The notes under the pieces were generated by a model. The model was not told where the DNA came from, searched no databases, and worked only from the letters and a program-made list of their open reading frames with translations. Positions 45,739 through 57,346 of a DNA stretch of 64,000 nt are shown one piece after another. Within the stretch, counting starts at the first letter, position 1, and each line of letters opens with the position of its first letter. A program made the position numbers and the translations under genes. Source of the DNA: Strobilurus pachycystidiatus. Lineage: Eukaryota > Basidiomycota > Agaricomycetes > Agaricales > Physalacriaceae. Location of the stretch: assembly GCA_019915135.1 (NCBI GenBank), contig JAHLMK010000008.1:682001-746000 (forward strand), given 5' to 3'.

Positions 45739-46332
45739 CTACACCGGCACCGGAACTTGACTCTCCTTCGTTTCCGACATGGACTCGTAAACCACCCAGT
45801 TCTTCGCCGCCTCTTCATATATGGCTTCCCAATCATTGCAAACCATATCATAACTCCTCCTCGCATTGGCTGCTGCATTCTTGGTGACTTCCAACCCGAT
45901 ATGCGGACGACATAAAATGCTCTGCTGCAAGTATGTCAAACAGTGCTGTGTTTTCTCGGGTGTGGATGGATAATCGTCGATGTACTGTCGACGAAGCACA
46001 TCGAGACACTGTAACTGGTGGAAGAGGGTGACAGTGTACGGTGCTGCGTCGCTGTGAGCAGTCGGAAGGTGGATAAGGTGTCCTGTCGGCGGCACCAGCT
46101 TCCTAAACTCTTCGTCCGACTCTGGTCCATCCATGGGATAGTGCACGGTACTTCCTTCATAATGGAAACCGACTGGTTTGCGGTAGGCGGGTGCCCATCG
46201 AAGCGCAGAATTCTTTCCTAGTTGTAGAGGTTGGAAACTGAGGATGTGGTAGACGCGGCCACTGATGGCTGCAAGGAGGATGGTGGTCACCACCGCTGTG
46301 AGACTGGTGAGGTCTTTCAAGAGACGTGTCAT
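45739..46332 (-). CDS. UstYa-like (DUF3328) protein A
   Basis: Single exon, 197 residues, from the ATG at 46332 to the stop at 45739. An N-terminal membrane helix (SLTAVVTTILLAAISGRVYH) is followed by the UstYa core: HLIHLPTAHSDAAPY, LFHQLQCLDVLRRQY and KTQHCLTYLQQSILC, ending near YDMVCNDWEAIYEEA. The two family motifs are normally of HxxHC type. Here the first reads HQLQC, with Gln for the second His, whereas the second (HCLTYLQQSILC) is normal. UstYa proteins act in fungal secondary metabolism as oxidases, for example in peptide macrocyclisation. Divergent to protein B. Confidence 0.85.
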   Translation of the reverse strand: MTRLLKDLTSLTAVVTTILLAAISGRVYHILSFQPLQLGKNSALRWAPAYRKPVGFHYEGSTVHYPMDGPESDEEFRKLVPPTGHLIHLPTAHSDAAPYTVTLFHQLQCLDVLRRQYIDDYPSTPEKTQHCLTYLQQSILCRPHIGLEVTKNAAANARRSYDMVCNDWEAIYEEAAKNWVVYESMSETKESQVPVPV

Positions 46333-46484
46333 GATGGTTCAGTCTAGAGACGGATGGGACCTGCGATTTCGAATCAAGTACTTAGAGCGGGCCAGGGCGA
46401 TCTGTCAAAAGGTAAGCATTGCTTGATGAATTCAAACGGTATCAATGACCGAAATACTAATAGTATCTCTTGTATCTTACCATC
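46333..46484. promoter_or_regulatory. Divergent promoter of two UstYa-like genes
   Basis: Only 152 bp separates the two start codons, so the genes are probably co-expressed (inference). Confidence 0.5.
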
Positions 46485-47141
46485 ATGGTCGCCGACGGTC
46501 TAAGCAAGTATCTACTCCTTGCATTTCTGGTTATCAATGCTGGTATCGTAGCCTGGCACGGCTCCGTGTACCGAAAGATAAAGGCCAATGTTGACAAGAA
46601 GCGTAAGCACCTTCAACTCTCGAAATACTGGGCATTTGTAACTGAAGATTCTACAGCGTCGTACACTTATCACGGAACCTCTGTTCCCCTCGTGCACCCC
46701 ATGTCCGACTCCCTTCCACTCGCATCCCTAACTCTCCAGTCCTCTGTCCATTACCATTGGTCAGACATGGACAATGTGACGCGGCGCGAGTGGTACAGCC
46801 TTCTCCACTACCCTTCTCTGTCAGTCCTTGGAGAACCACATCGCATGACTATCTCCTCGTGGTATCACAATCTCCACTGTATATCCCAGATTCGTACCGC
46901 CATCGCTCGCCCGGACGACCCAATCGCTAATCGACATCATTTCGACCACTGTCTCCAATACCTGCGGCAGCTACTACTATGCGGAGCTTCGGATATGCTC
47001 GAGGAAGGAGATTGGAAGGAACATCAAGGAAGAGTTGGTCCGGACGTCGTTTGCTACGACTGGGAGCAGGCGTTCGCGACTTTGGTGGGCGAGACCGAGG
47101 CATTCAAGAAGTGGAAAGAAAATGGACAACTAGTAGAGTAA
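46485..47141 (+). CDS. UstYa-like (DUF3328) protein B
   Basis: Starts MVADGLSKYLLLAFLVINAG (membrane helix). Intron 46603-46656 (54 bp) joins DKK to PSYTYHGTSVPLV. The core has RREWYSLLHYPSLSV, then WYHNLHCISQIRTAI (full HxxHC) and HHFDHCLQYLRQLLLC, followed by VVCYDWEQAFATL. About 200 residues. Both family motifs are intact, unlike the divergent neighbour. Probably a membrane-anchored oxidase of secondary metabolism. Whether it serves the terpene cluster 5 kb away, beyond FCP1, is open. Its stop is only about 20 bp from the stop of the kinase-like gene. Confidence 0.85.
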   Translation: MVADGLSKYLLLAFLVINAGIVAWHGSVYRKIKANVDKKRKHLQLSKYWAFVTEDSTASYTYHGTSVPLVHPMSDSLPLASLTLQSSVHYHWSDMDNVTRREWYSLLHYPSLSVLGEPHRMTISSWYHNLHCISQIRTAIARPDDPIANRHHFDHCLQYLRQLLLCGASDMLEEGDWKEHQGRVGPDVVCYDWEQAFATLVGETEAFKKWKENGQLVE

Positions 47142-47160
47142 CTTCTGCGGAACCGCGTGT

Positions 47161-48353
47161 CTAATTCTTACAGAACTGCATCAACTGTGTAAACCCCTCC
47201 ATGACCATTTCCCTCGTCGCTTCCTTCGATCCCCAAGGAATTCTGGGCGTCCAGGCGATAAGATGAGCTCCTTGGTGAGTCATCATGTCGCGGAAGAAGG
47301 CAGGATCAGATGTCAGCGAGTCTCGCCCATATACTTGAGCATACGCCTCTGATAGAGAATCAAAGATTCTGATTGATGTTTTCGCGAGGTGCGGGAAGAA
47401 GTGGCGAATCAAACGCATCTCGGCAGCAAACTGCCCGATGTCATGGCCAGGGAGCCCTGTCTTCGCAAGCTCCCAGTCGACCACTGTCATTCCCTTCAAC
47501 AACCCATTGCTGTCAACATCAACGAGGACATTTCCTGGCCAAAAGTCTCCCATCACAAACTGAACGTTCGTTATCATTGGCATCATCAGAGAGACATCAC
47601 AGATATATCACTCACATGAGCCGTGGCAGACATAATGTTCCCTTGAATCTCTTCAGTCAACGTGCCCAGAAGAAGGAGATCCTGTTCTGGAATCTCCAGT
47701 GGCGGGTCTTCTAACGCTGGGAGTGAATGGCTTCCGCTCAGCGTCGAGACCACGCGACCATGTGTGGCCCATCCGGAAATACGCTTTGCCTGAGTGTTGG
47801 TTTGGAATAACTCGTGAAGCTTGGGGTCTTCGAAACTTTGTTGGTGCACCTGTGCAATGAACGCGCCCAACGCGTCGCCGATCTCTCGGGACAGCGCCGG
47901 TGTGCACTGTCCGTCCAAGATGAACTGCTTCAGCGTAGAGACATTATCGCCAGAATCGTCCATAACGAAGCAGTGTGTGGTTTCGTCGAAGAGGTGTATC
48001 TTCGGGGTCTTCACGATCGATGAGGAGGGTAGCCACGAGCTCACCCACCGCATCGCTGCAACCTCAAAGCTCTGCATAGGATCTGATCAGCAACAGAGGA
48101 GGAGATACTTTCGGAAACTCACTTGACGATTAACATCAAGTGCAATCACATTGTTATTGCTGTCCCTGAACGACATGGATATACCATGCTTCAGGACGAG
48201 CGTTCTGCGCCCCTCGAAAGGTGTAGCAAGATGTAGACGGAAAACAAAGTTGGTATTTCCTCCACTTAGCTTCTCGACCAGGCCAGCCGCAAAAGGACCG
48301 CCTTCTAGGTAGAGCTTCACGCCCTCCGGCGAGGTGAGTGGTTGGGAGGCCAT
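47161..48353 (-). CDS. APH-type small-molecule kinase-like protein
   Basis: Starts MASQPLTSPEGVKLYLEGG at 48353. The N lobe has a glycine-rich turn (LSGGNTNFVFRLHL) and the ATP-binding Lys in TLVLKHG. Then come FEVAAMRWVSSWL (helix C), FVMDDSG (hinge) and, after an intron, the catalytic segment FVMGDFWPGNVLV, which corresponds to the usual HGDFWPGN with Met for His. The metal-binding Asp is in TVVDWELAKTG. Overall order fits aminoglycoside phosphotransferase and methylthioribose-kinase-like proteins. The substrate is unknown. A TATA-like box lies about 45 bp upstream. Confidence 0.82.
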
Positions 48354-48685
48354 GAGGTGGGACTGGACGATTGAAGGATGTTACGGGAAGTTGTCTCTTT
48401 TTATATTGTTGGCATCGGTCCCGTTTTCCTGGAAGGAGTCAATGAAGCTCAGAGATTCGCGAGCGACGTCCTTCGACGAAAATCTTCCGCGGACTCCGGC
48501 GAGCCCATGTGGCCACTCAGGACGATATTGCAGTAACCTACCTGGCCAGAATCACACTGGATTTGTTAATGCACAAGAATGAGATGATGACAAAATACAA
48601 AAATTGAAGGACTACTGTAGCTTGACTCTCCGCATTGTACAGTTCATGACGCAAAATAAGAAATACAACATCGGCAGTAAGACCT
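48354..48685. other. Intergenic DNA
   Basis: Holds the kinase promoter on the left and the 3' region of the EF-2 gene on the right; no gene. Confidence 0.45.
48398..48405 (-). promoter_or_regulatory. TATA-like box of kinase gene
   Basis: Minus-strand TATAAAAA about 45 bp before the ATG at 48353. Confidence 0.5.
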
Positions 48686-51683
48686 TTACAGCTTGTCGTA
48701 GTATGTGTCGACAGAAGGGATGTCGGGCTGGAATAATGATTGAGATTGAGAGCGCAGAAGGAGCTAGTCGTACAAACCTTGAGACCCTTGCGTGTTCGGA
48801 TGCTGGTGACGAGCTCCTCGAGCTTTCCTCCCTTGTCGAGAGGGGCTGGAAGGTGGGGTTCAGTTGAGTATTACGGGGATTCATAGAAGTGCACTTACAT
48901 CCGTTCATCAACTCCCAGTGGTCGAAGACGGCTTGGGGGAAGGCCTGGCCGGCGGTGTGTTGTCGGAGCTCACCGTTGAAGCCGAAGGACTCCATGACAG
49001 GAAGGTATGCCTTGACAGTGAACATAGGCGTTCCTGGCCTCTGCTCTTCGCTGAAGACCTGTCCACGCCTCTTGTTCAAGCAAGAGTAGATACCACCGAT
49101 GGCGTTCTCAGGGCACTGAATTTCAACTGAATGGGGGATTAGCACTTCGTCGAGGCAGGAGTAACTAAGCGTACCCTGATATATAGGCTCCTGGAGACCA
49201 GGAGTAGCCAACAAGCAAGCAGCGTAGCAGACACGACGGCAGGTGGGGATGAGCTGTCCTCCACCACGATGGATGGCATCGGCGTGTAGCTGTCATGATA
49301 TGTGAGCAAGAGCACGGATAAAATGAGATCATCACGCACCGTGACATCGAGGATGTTGAAGCGGATACCACGCATGTTCTCCTCAGCGCAGACACCCTCC
49401 TTGGTAGCCCACTGGAAGGCAGCAATACAAGAATCCTTGATTTCGTTGAGGTACTGCACTCCCTTGGTAACATCGACCATCAAGTTGGGGCCAGTGGTAT
49501 CGGGACCGAAACACCAGATCTTACGGGCATCGGTGACGTCCCAGCCGAACTCGTCAGCGAGGATACGGGCACGGGCCTTGAAATCGTCACGGGAGGCGAC
49601 CTTGCCGTCCTCGATAGCCTTGGTGAGCTCCTCATCCAAAGGCATGGCCTTGACGTAGAGACGATTGTGCTTGTTCTGCGACTTCGACAGGGCGACAATC
49701 GAGGACTCGGCTTTGACGGTCTCACGGTAGGGAACGACGGGGTCGGAGATTTTCAGGGGAACACCAGCGTGGTCTTCTTGAAGATCCTGCGGTGAAAGAG
49801 TTAGAGAAGTCACAATTGAAGGACTAGAAGGCTTACCTTCAAGCAAATTTCCAAGTGCAACTCACCGGCGCCAGCTACGATGTGCTCACCGTTCTCGTTG
49901 ATCCATGCCTGGACACAAGGGTCGGACTTGGAGAGACGCTTGAGACCTTCGACAAGCTTGGGAAGATCGGCAGCGTTCTTGACCTCAACGGCGACCTGGA
50001 CGACAGGGGAGACGGAGAACCTCATGACCTTCATGTTGTGGGCAGTCTCGGAGCTGGTCAAGGTTCCGCTCTTGAGCAAGAACTGATCGACACCGACAAG
50101 ACCAACGATGTTTCCGGCCGGGCAGTCCTCAATGGGCTCGATGTAACGACCCATCATGAGGATGGTGCGCTGGATGGACTTGATGAAGAGGTCGTCCTTC
50201 TTTCCGGGGAGGTAGTTGGGGCCCTGGATGCGGATCTTGGGGCCGGACTTGACGGTACCGGAGAAGACACGACCGAAGGCGTAGAAACGACCTTTGTCGG
50301 AGGTGGGCACCATTTTGGAGACGTAGAGGACAAGGGGACCCTTGGGGTCACAGTCACGAATACCGATGGCGGACTCGTCGTCCATGGGACCCTCGTAGAG
50401 AGTCTCAACACGGTAGCGCTGAGCAGTGGCGGGGGAGGGAAGGTTGATGACTATCATCTCCAAGAGGGAGTCACCAGCGGGCAGGAACTTGCGCATGACG
50501 ACCTTGAGGAGGGCCTTGCCCTCGAGGTCACGCTCCTCCTGGGTGAGCTTGACTTCGAGCTTCTCCAACATGGGGTACATGGAGTCCTTCTTGAAGTTCA
50601 TAACGGCATCGAAGATTTTGAAGATGGGGTCAAGAACGAACATGTTGAAGGCACGGTCGAGCGGCTTGCCGGCGTCGGTGGTGCCCTTGGTGGTCCACTT
50701 CTTGGTGGCGGGGTTGAAGAAGTTGTCGCCCCAGAGCTTCGTCATCATCTTCTCTTTGTCCACACCGAACTTCTTGGCGTAGCGGGTAGCGAACTGCCTA
50801 AGAGTGAACCCCCATCCGTGGAGACCCGAACCGAAAGCGACAGTGCCCTTCTCAGGGTAGACCTGGACATCACCGAGAGCCTCGTCGTGGTAAGTGGAGA
50901 TGATGACGTTAACGGACTCGACGGTACGCAGGAAGGACTGGAAGAGGGATTCCTTGTCGACCTGGAGTTCGAGAAGGGCGCGGTCAACCTTGTTGATAAT
51001 GACAACGGGCTTGATACGCTCTGTCAAAGCCTGACGGAGCACGGTCTCGGTCTGGACACAGACACCCTCGACACAGTCGACGACGACGAGGGCACCATCG
51101 GTGACACGGAGAGCGGCAGTGACTTCTGATGAGAAGTCGACGTGTCCGGGTGAGTCGATCAAGTTAATCAAGAACTCGTTGCCTGCGCGGTCTGTCAGGC
51201 CGAATGATCCAAAGGATCCAGAAAGAGAACGCACCTTCAGTCTTTTGCTTGATTGAGGACACATCCTCCTTGTCAATCTCGAAGTACATGGAAATGGCAG
51301 TGGACTTGATGGTGATACCACGCTCTTTCTCGTCCTCTCTCGTGTCGGTGAATCGCATGTCACCAGCCTTGGCCGAGGCAATGATACCGGCCTTGGAGAC
51401 CAGGGAGTCGGTAAGCGTCGATTTTCCATGGTCGACTGGGATGAAAACATGAGATTGATATGCGAACGAAAAAAAGCTACGCACCATGGGCAATAACACT
51501 CATGTTACGAATGTTGGTGGGCTTGTCCATGAGCCCACGGATCTGGTCTAATCGACGGGGAAGCCGTTACTAACGGGCACACTTGGAAGACTTTTGCGAC
51601 ACTTGCCTACTGTGAAGTTACTACGATGCGAAAATTTTCATCAGCACTGGGAAGGGCAGCGAGAAGGGTAAAACGTACACCAT
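48686..51683 (-). CDS. EFT1: Translation elongation factor 2
   Basis: Ribosomal translocase GTPase. The invariant N-terminus is rebuilt over three tiny exons: ATGGT (51683-51679), a 14-nt microexon (51620-51607) and the exon from 51547, giving [21 protein letters not shown] motifs follow: AHVDHGKST (P loop, split by an intron), the switch I region with [21 protein letters not shown] and INKVD. Domains II-V include [31 protein letters not shown] and, after introns, the exon with [16 protein letters not shown], which contains the histidine normally modified to diphthamide. The protein ends [13 protein letters not shown], the usual EF-2 ending. The intron between microexon and exon 3 (51548-51606) has a GC donor. 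Confidence 0.96.
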
Positions 51684-52762
51684 GGCGTCTAATTTTTACA
51701 GGGAGCGATAAGAAAGCTTTTCGTGACAAGCTCAGCGTCTGCAACAGTCGTACAGGCCGGTGAGCAACTGTAGTTGAGAGGGATTTTCGGAGAGGTTACC
51801 AATAAGTGTCTTATCGATCAACTTTAGGGCCGGGCCAGAATGGCTCACGTGACGTTCAGGGCGGTCCCGACCGCCTCAAGGGACCGACCATTTTCATGAT
51901 TTTGAATCCAAGTCACTCGAATTGAATCGCCCTGGATGTCCGGTAGCCTCGAAGGTTCTGTCCTAAACGGTGCCCTATGCCGGTTATGACTATGGCGGCC
52001 CCGAACGGCTTTCGTAGCCGTAACAACTACGTAGACAAGGACCTAGGCTTACCTAGTCGTGGCGGAGCAACGCTGTTCGCCAGTCCATCTCTTCGAGTCT
52101 TTCGGGGCCGATAAGTGAAGCACCGAGTGAGCAACTTGGTCGTAAGGAGCGAGAAGAGCCGCCGAGTTATGAGTCACTATCAAATATCCGAGGAACTGAA
52201 GGGCCGTAAACATTCGCTGTTGGCCACACGAGCACTATAATGCTTGAGCCTGACAATGTCAATTATTGCCCCAGCCACCGCTCGATTCTCAGAGCGTCTG
52301 TCGCGTGTCAATGCTCAAGTTGACTCGATGCAGAGAAATCCTTGAGGAGGAGACAGCTTTCTAGTAGAGCCAAGTTCTCTAGAAAAGTCGTACAATTCAA
52401 AAGTGGGGAAACACTCTGCGCCGGACAACAGCAAGAACTGCAGAGTTCATGTCCTACATGGAAGTACGAGTGCGAGTAGACGAGCTTACCGACTTGCCAG
52501 GGTTGAGTTTTGCGGCAGGGACCGCTGGCGCTTCAACTACCCGGACGCTAGTGACGGCCCTTGCGGCGACCCCTACATCTGCTACTGTGACAAGTAGAGA
52601 ATACAGAGCCAACAGACTCCAGAGCGGCAGCACCGTAACAGTTTTTTCGAGAGGACCTTGATGACAATCAAATTTTTCAAGCATAACTCGTAGCCAACAC
52701 TGGCACACCGCCACACACGAAACCGAAGGCATAGAAATACAACAGAAGTAAGGTGTACTACA
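51684..52762. other. EF-2 promoter region and intergenic DNA
   Basis: About 1.1 kb between the EF-2 start and the stop of the SNF2-like gene. It contains a short inverted pair (GGGCGGTCC..GACCGCC near 51859-51875). Weak frames at 52403-52730 have no recognisable content. Confidence 0.45.
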
Positions 52763-55700
52763 CTAGTCTACATCGATATCATCAGCAAAACGAACAGCGG
52801 GCTTCTTCTTCTTCTTGGGTGAGGGCGTAGAAGCAAACGAGACTCGCGGCAACGGGTCCTCAACTCTGACTCTCTTCAAATTGATTTTGATAGTAAGAGG
52901 TTTTTCCTTGATTGCGGCGAGTTCAGGAACAATCCCGCCTTCGGGTGGGGGGATATTGAACAGTGGGAAGTCAACCTTCGGGAGATCTCGAGGGAAGTCC
53001 AGTATGAACTGAGGGTTCTGAACACATACAAGTAAATGAGATTCATCGAGTGAGAGCGATTTGAGAAAGATACCAACCTCAATGTAGTGCCTCATGCCAG
53101 CCTCTTGCAGCAAGCGCGGTAATTTATTCTGCGTGCCGGATTGCAGCATTCTTCGGCGGTGTATCATATTCTCTTCGGCCGTTCCCCTGATGGCCAGAGT
53201 TTTCACTAACGGGATGTGTTCATGTCATTCGCCCACTTGCATGGAACACTTACCAGTGACAGGTTTGGTTTGCCCGATTCGATGCACTCGCTTTAGCGCT
53301 TGAGACTCTTCATCTGCTTGCCACACCGGTTCACAGAATATCACCCTAGAAGCGGATACGAGATTACTAGGCAACATCAGCTCTGCAACGCCAAAGGATG
53401 GACAAGAAGTTCCTCACAGTCCTCGAGCTCCGTGCTTCAGTTCCATGAGGAATATCCGAAATTTCTCGGATGTCTCGAACGTCAAGACGGTTTGTTCGCG
53501 CACTTTGACGGGTACCAGCGTTGTGAACCGTAAAAACTTGATACCGAGGAGTTCGAGAGCTTCGCCAATCCACGCCAAAGTCAGGACGGAAGATGAGAAT
53601 ATCAGGAACTTCTCCTTGGACGCGTGTTGAAGGACCTCAATGGCTAAGGTGTTGGCTGCGATGGGAAATAGTCAAAGATTTACACACCTCATTCACAATG
53701 TAGTTGAGTTTACTCGACGGAGAAGACCCGATACGGATACTCCCATGAGGCGACATTGATACCAGGCTTCCACCAGCAATCTCCGCGCGAACGCTCGAAG
53801 AGAAGTCATCGGAAGGCATCTCTTCATCGTGTGTCTCCAAGTGTTGCAGGCGTTTCAGTACGTTGTCCAGCTCCTCCTTCATCTCCTGCATCATCTCCGT
53901 CGACACGGGCTTCCTGAATCCGGGATCCAGACGATTGACTTTCTCCTTCTTCACGTCCTTCCTGTGCATGATCTCGTCCAAGAGCTTGCGGTGCACTTCA
54001 TCTTTCTCTGAGATCGCCTCAGCTAGCTCGAGTAAGCGCGCTTCAGAGATCAGAGGTTGACGAATGATAATGTCTCTCAATGCAATCAGGCGGTCGCAGT
54101 GAAGAAGTTGTGCATCCGAATCCTTCTCTGGGTAGGGAGTTCTTGTCCACGACCTGAACGCCTGGTGGGCCATTTTGGAGACTCGGTAAGGGACATCTCC
54201 AGCGTGGGCGTGAATGCTCCGCCACAGAGGATCAGAGGCAGCGATACGCCTGCGTCACTCATTAAGACGATGTAGGTTTGAAAACGGGGTGTAAGCGTAC
54301 ATATGCTCGATTGCGTCCCTTAGTAGTGCTTGATCTTCGGCGGACGCAGATCGCTCTTTCGCTCTTGCAATATGCTTTTCCGCATTCTGTATGTTCTCCA
54401 AAGAGTTATATAGATGTTCATCGACTGCCCAGAACATAACTCTGACGCGGACATCAGTACAATCCAGTGCATTCAGATAACACATACTGTGACATGTTGT
54501 CGACCGTTTCCTGCAGCGGGCCAACGTTCTACAAGAAGTTGGTAAGCACATACTCGCTTGAAGGAGTATGATTGTTACCTTGGGATGAAAAAGGTAATCC
54601 TGTGAATAGGTGAGTTACCATCGACGCAGTCAACGAGAGATTATATTAACTTCGTCTTTACGTTCTGAATCGATAGCATTGATGACGATCCCAGCTTGGA
54701 AGGCATTATACGACTTGATTGCCAACGGGTCCAGATCAAGTAAGACTGACTCTTGCGAGATCGAGGGAAGGACAATATCCGTTTCAACATCTTCAACCCT
54801 ATAGCGCGACACTTAGTCCTTACCGAGCGGTTTCTAGTGTGACATATCTCACCTATGTCTGATCATTACAAAGCTCATAACCTGCTTCAATAACGGGATC
54901 GCTCCAGGAAGAGGACCACCCGGATTCAACAGCCCATCGGTAACATGAGTGTTGAAAAGTTTAGGGTCCGCCGCGAACTGTCGTACTCCCAAGAAATTGG
55001 CGAACATACTTCCCAGTTTCCTTAAGTCTTCCCGGTCGTAGTTCGTCCAAACCCTAACGTGCTGCTCGGAGTCTTCGCCTGAGATGTCGGCAGGTTCGCC
55101 GTCCACGCCAACGACATCCTGACTACTGGTACCAAATGCCAGGCCGAGCAGATTGGTCGTGGGTGTACCTGTTACTATCCATTTGTGCTCAACGCTTAAA
55201 GTCTTGGCGAAGTGCAACAGTGAAGTATTGATGGATGCGGAGACGTGACCTTCGTCAAGGACGAGGCGTTTCCAGCGGACGCGCAAGAGTGGAGAGACTC
55301 CCGACTCGTGACAGGTGCAGTCGATGAAGTCGGTGTCGAAGAATGGGGGACATTGGCACGATTTGTGTTTCCCGTCAACTCTCGGCGGGCCAGGGGCGAA
55401 TTCTGCAAACTCGAGGTCAGTGTACAGATGACTTATAGCACAATTGTACTGACGTGGAATCGTCATCAAAATTATCTGAGAGCTAAAGTTAAGATGTGCA
55501 TGGTGGGTCGCAAAGAGGACTTACATCGTAATCCGATGCCAGTACTCTGGCGCTGGGAAGCTGACTCCGCGAGCGAACAATGAGGACGCGCAGCGGGTAC
55601 ATGCAGTGTTTGTTGATCTCGCGATCCCACTGGCTGATCAGATTGACCGGGACAACAATCAACGTAGCACTGGTCAAGTACATCGTGCGGGGCTGCAGTC

Positions 55701-57071
55701 TTCCGTTGTTGCGCTGTACGCGCTCGTAATCACTGGGATTGCCTCCAGTATAGTGATAATAAAACGGTCTATTGACTTTGAGGCGGTCGCTCAGATGCGG
55801 CATCGTGGTCTGTATTGTGTCCCATAATTGTTCCTGTCGATCGTAACCGAGTGTGGTCGTGGAAAGAGGGTTTGGGATGGCCGCGTGAGGGTTGGTGGAT
55901 ATGCGATGAAGTAGTAAGTCACTAAATGAAGGCACTGCAGGCTCAGACTGGGGTAGTGACTTTCCACGGGGTAAATTGTCGCGTTGTTCGGCGTAGCAAG
56001 GAAATGTTGTTAGAGATACTGGCGTCAAGATCGGATGGTCGTTCATGATTGACTCTTCCGGGGAAGACAGTGTTTGCCGAGTGGCCAAAACGAGACCAAG
56101 AATCATGACAGTCTTTCCCGTTCCTGGTGAGGCAAACATCAAAATCGAATCTGCGTTCAAGGTATAGATTCCCATTACCCAGTTCCTCGCACAGAACACC
56201 ACCTGAATGAGGAGAGACCGTCGGCCGATTCTTCAGTATCTCCAAGGTCGCGGGCTGGAAGTAAAATACGCCTTGATTGAGCGCTCGTAGCGAAAGGTAA
56301 AGCGGATCGGGGACTGGTTCCGTGGAAGTCTCCTTGGAAATCATTGTCGCTATTGACTGGCGCTGATACCAATAAAGTGTGGTCCAGAGACCAAGATCGC
56401 GTAACGAGTCGTCGGGATCTAGCAGACGTTCAATGGTTTTTCTCTGGGTCGAACCAGATAAAATCGTCGGGGATGGGAGGTCCCCATAAATCTCCGACAA
56501 CGTTCTATTGTCCTGTGACGAATCGCGTAAGTAGATGAAGGTACTATGTAGGTAGTCTCGAGAATATCACCTTATCGTTCTGGAACACCGGAGCGTACGA
56601 GGCTTGTGGGTCAAAACCATCCCAGAAGTCGCATTGGAGCTTTGGCAAAAGAGCCGACAAAGCGCGACGAGAACGCAGCACTATAGGCTTCTTCCTACAT
56701 TTCAGACTTCCACCCATCCCAGGGTAATCATGAGGAATGAGATATAATCGTAAAACCAAATGCTTGCGGCCATAAAATCGCCAGGTGGACGACACGAATT
56801 GATTTTCGATCAGAAACTCGAGCTCTTCAAGGAGAGAAGCTTCGGTCTGGGTGAAGAGCTCAGGGAAAAGACTATGGGCATTGAATGTGTGCCAGCCATC
56901 TTCCGCATGCTCGTGCGTACAGCGCAGGGAGAATTCGATGGGCCGAAAAACTAGAGCCCCGACAGGAAACAATTCCTTGAGAGATATAGAACCACTTGTG
57001 GGAACTGCACTAGCAGCACCTGGCGTTGCACAAGAGCCGCAACAAGTATTACAGTTCATGTCGATGGCCAT
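52763..57071 (-). CDS. SNF2-family DNA-dependent ATPase/helicase-like protein
   Basis: Large multi-exon gene, over 1,200 residues. It starts [18 protein letters not shown] at 57071. The N-terminal 300 residues are unassigned. The first RecA lobe reads [30 protein letters not shown] (Walker A), [29 protein letters not shown] (DEGH box) and [14 protein letters not shown] Lys/Glu-rich helical insertion follows ([20 protein letters not shown]... [14 protein letters not shown]). The second lobe has [38 protein letters not shown] and [15 protein letters not shown] (motif VI). The tail ends in a basic patch ([15 protein letters not shown]) near 52800. Such proteins remodel chromatin or act in DNA repair in the nucleus. 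I see no RING finger, so a Rad5/SHPRH identity is not supported. Confidence 0.88.
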
Positions 57072-57346
57072 GGCGCACGCAATACTGGTGGATAGCTATT
57101 CAGACTTGCATTTATCACGACTCCAGGATAGATGCACTTACTGTTAAAGTTAAGACGCCGAAACAGTAGCCATCGGAGTCTTGATGTCAGACAAGGGAGA
57201 AGATGATATGCCCAGTGAAGGTAAGTAAGTAACCCCGGAAGCGCGCGTGTCGAGTGACTCTTTCGGCGAGAGATGCCATCAGTGGCTGTGCACTTCCTCC
57301 TTTTCGATTGACCACATCGTCTCCTCTGAAAAACCGACGCGTCGAC
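57072..57346. promoter_or_regulatory. Divergent promoter SNF2-like / PAM17
   Basis: About 275 bp between two divergently oriented start codons. No clear TATA box. Confidence 0.45.

Noticed and set aside
49855..51129. Plus-strand open frame of 424 codons
   Set aside because: It is a shadow on the opposite strand of the EF-2 gene, caused by strong codon bias; it has no independent evidence.
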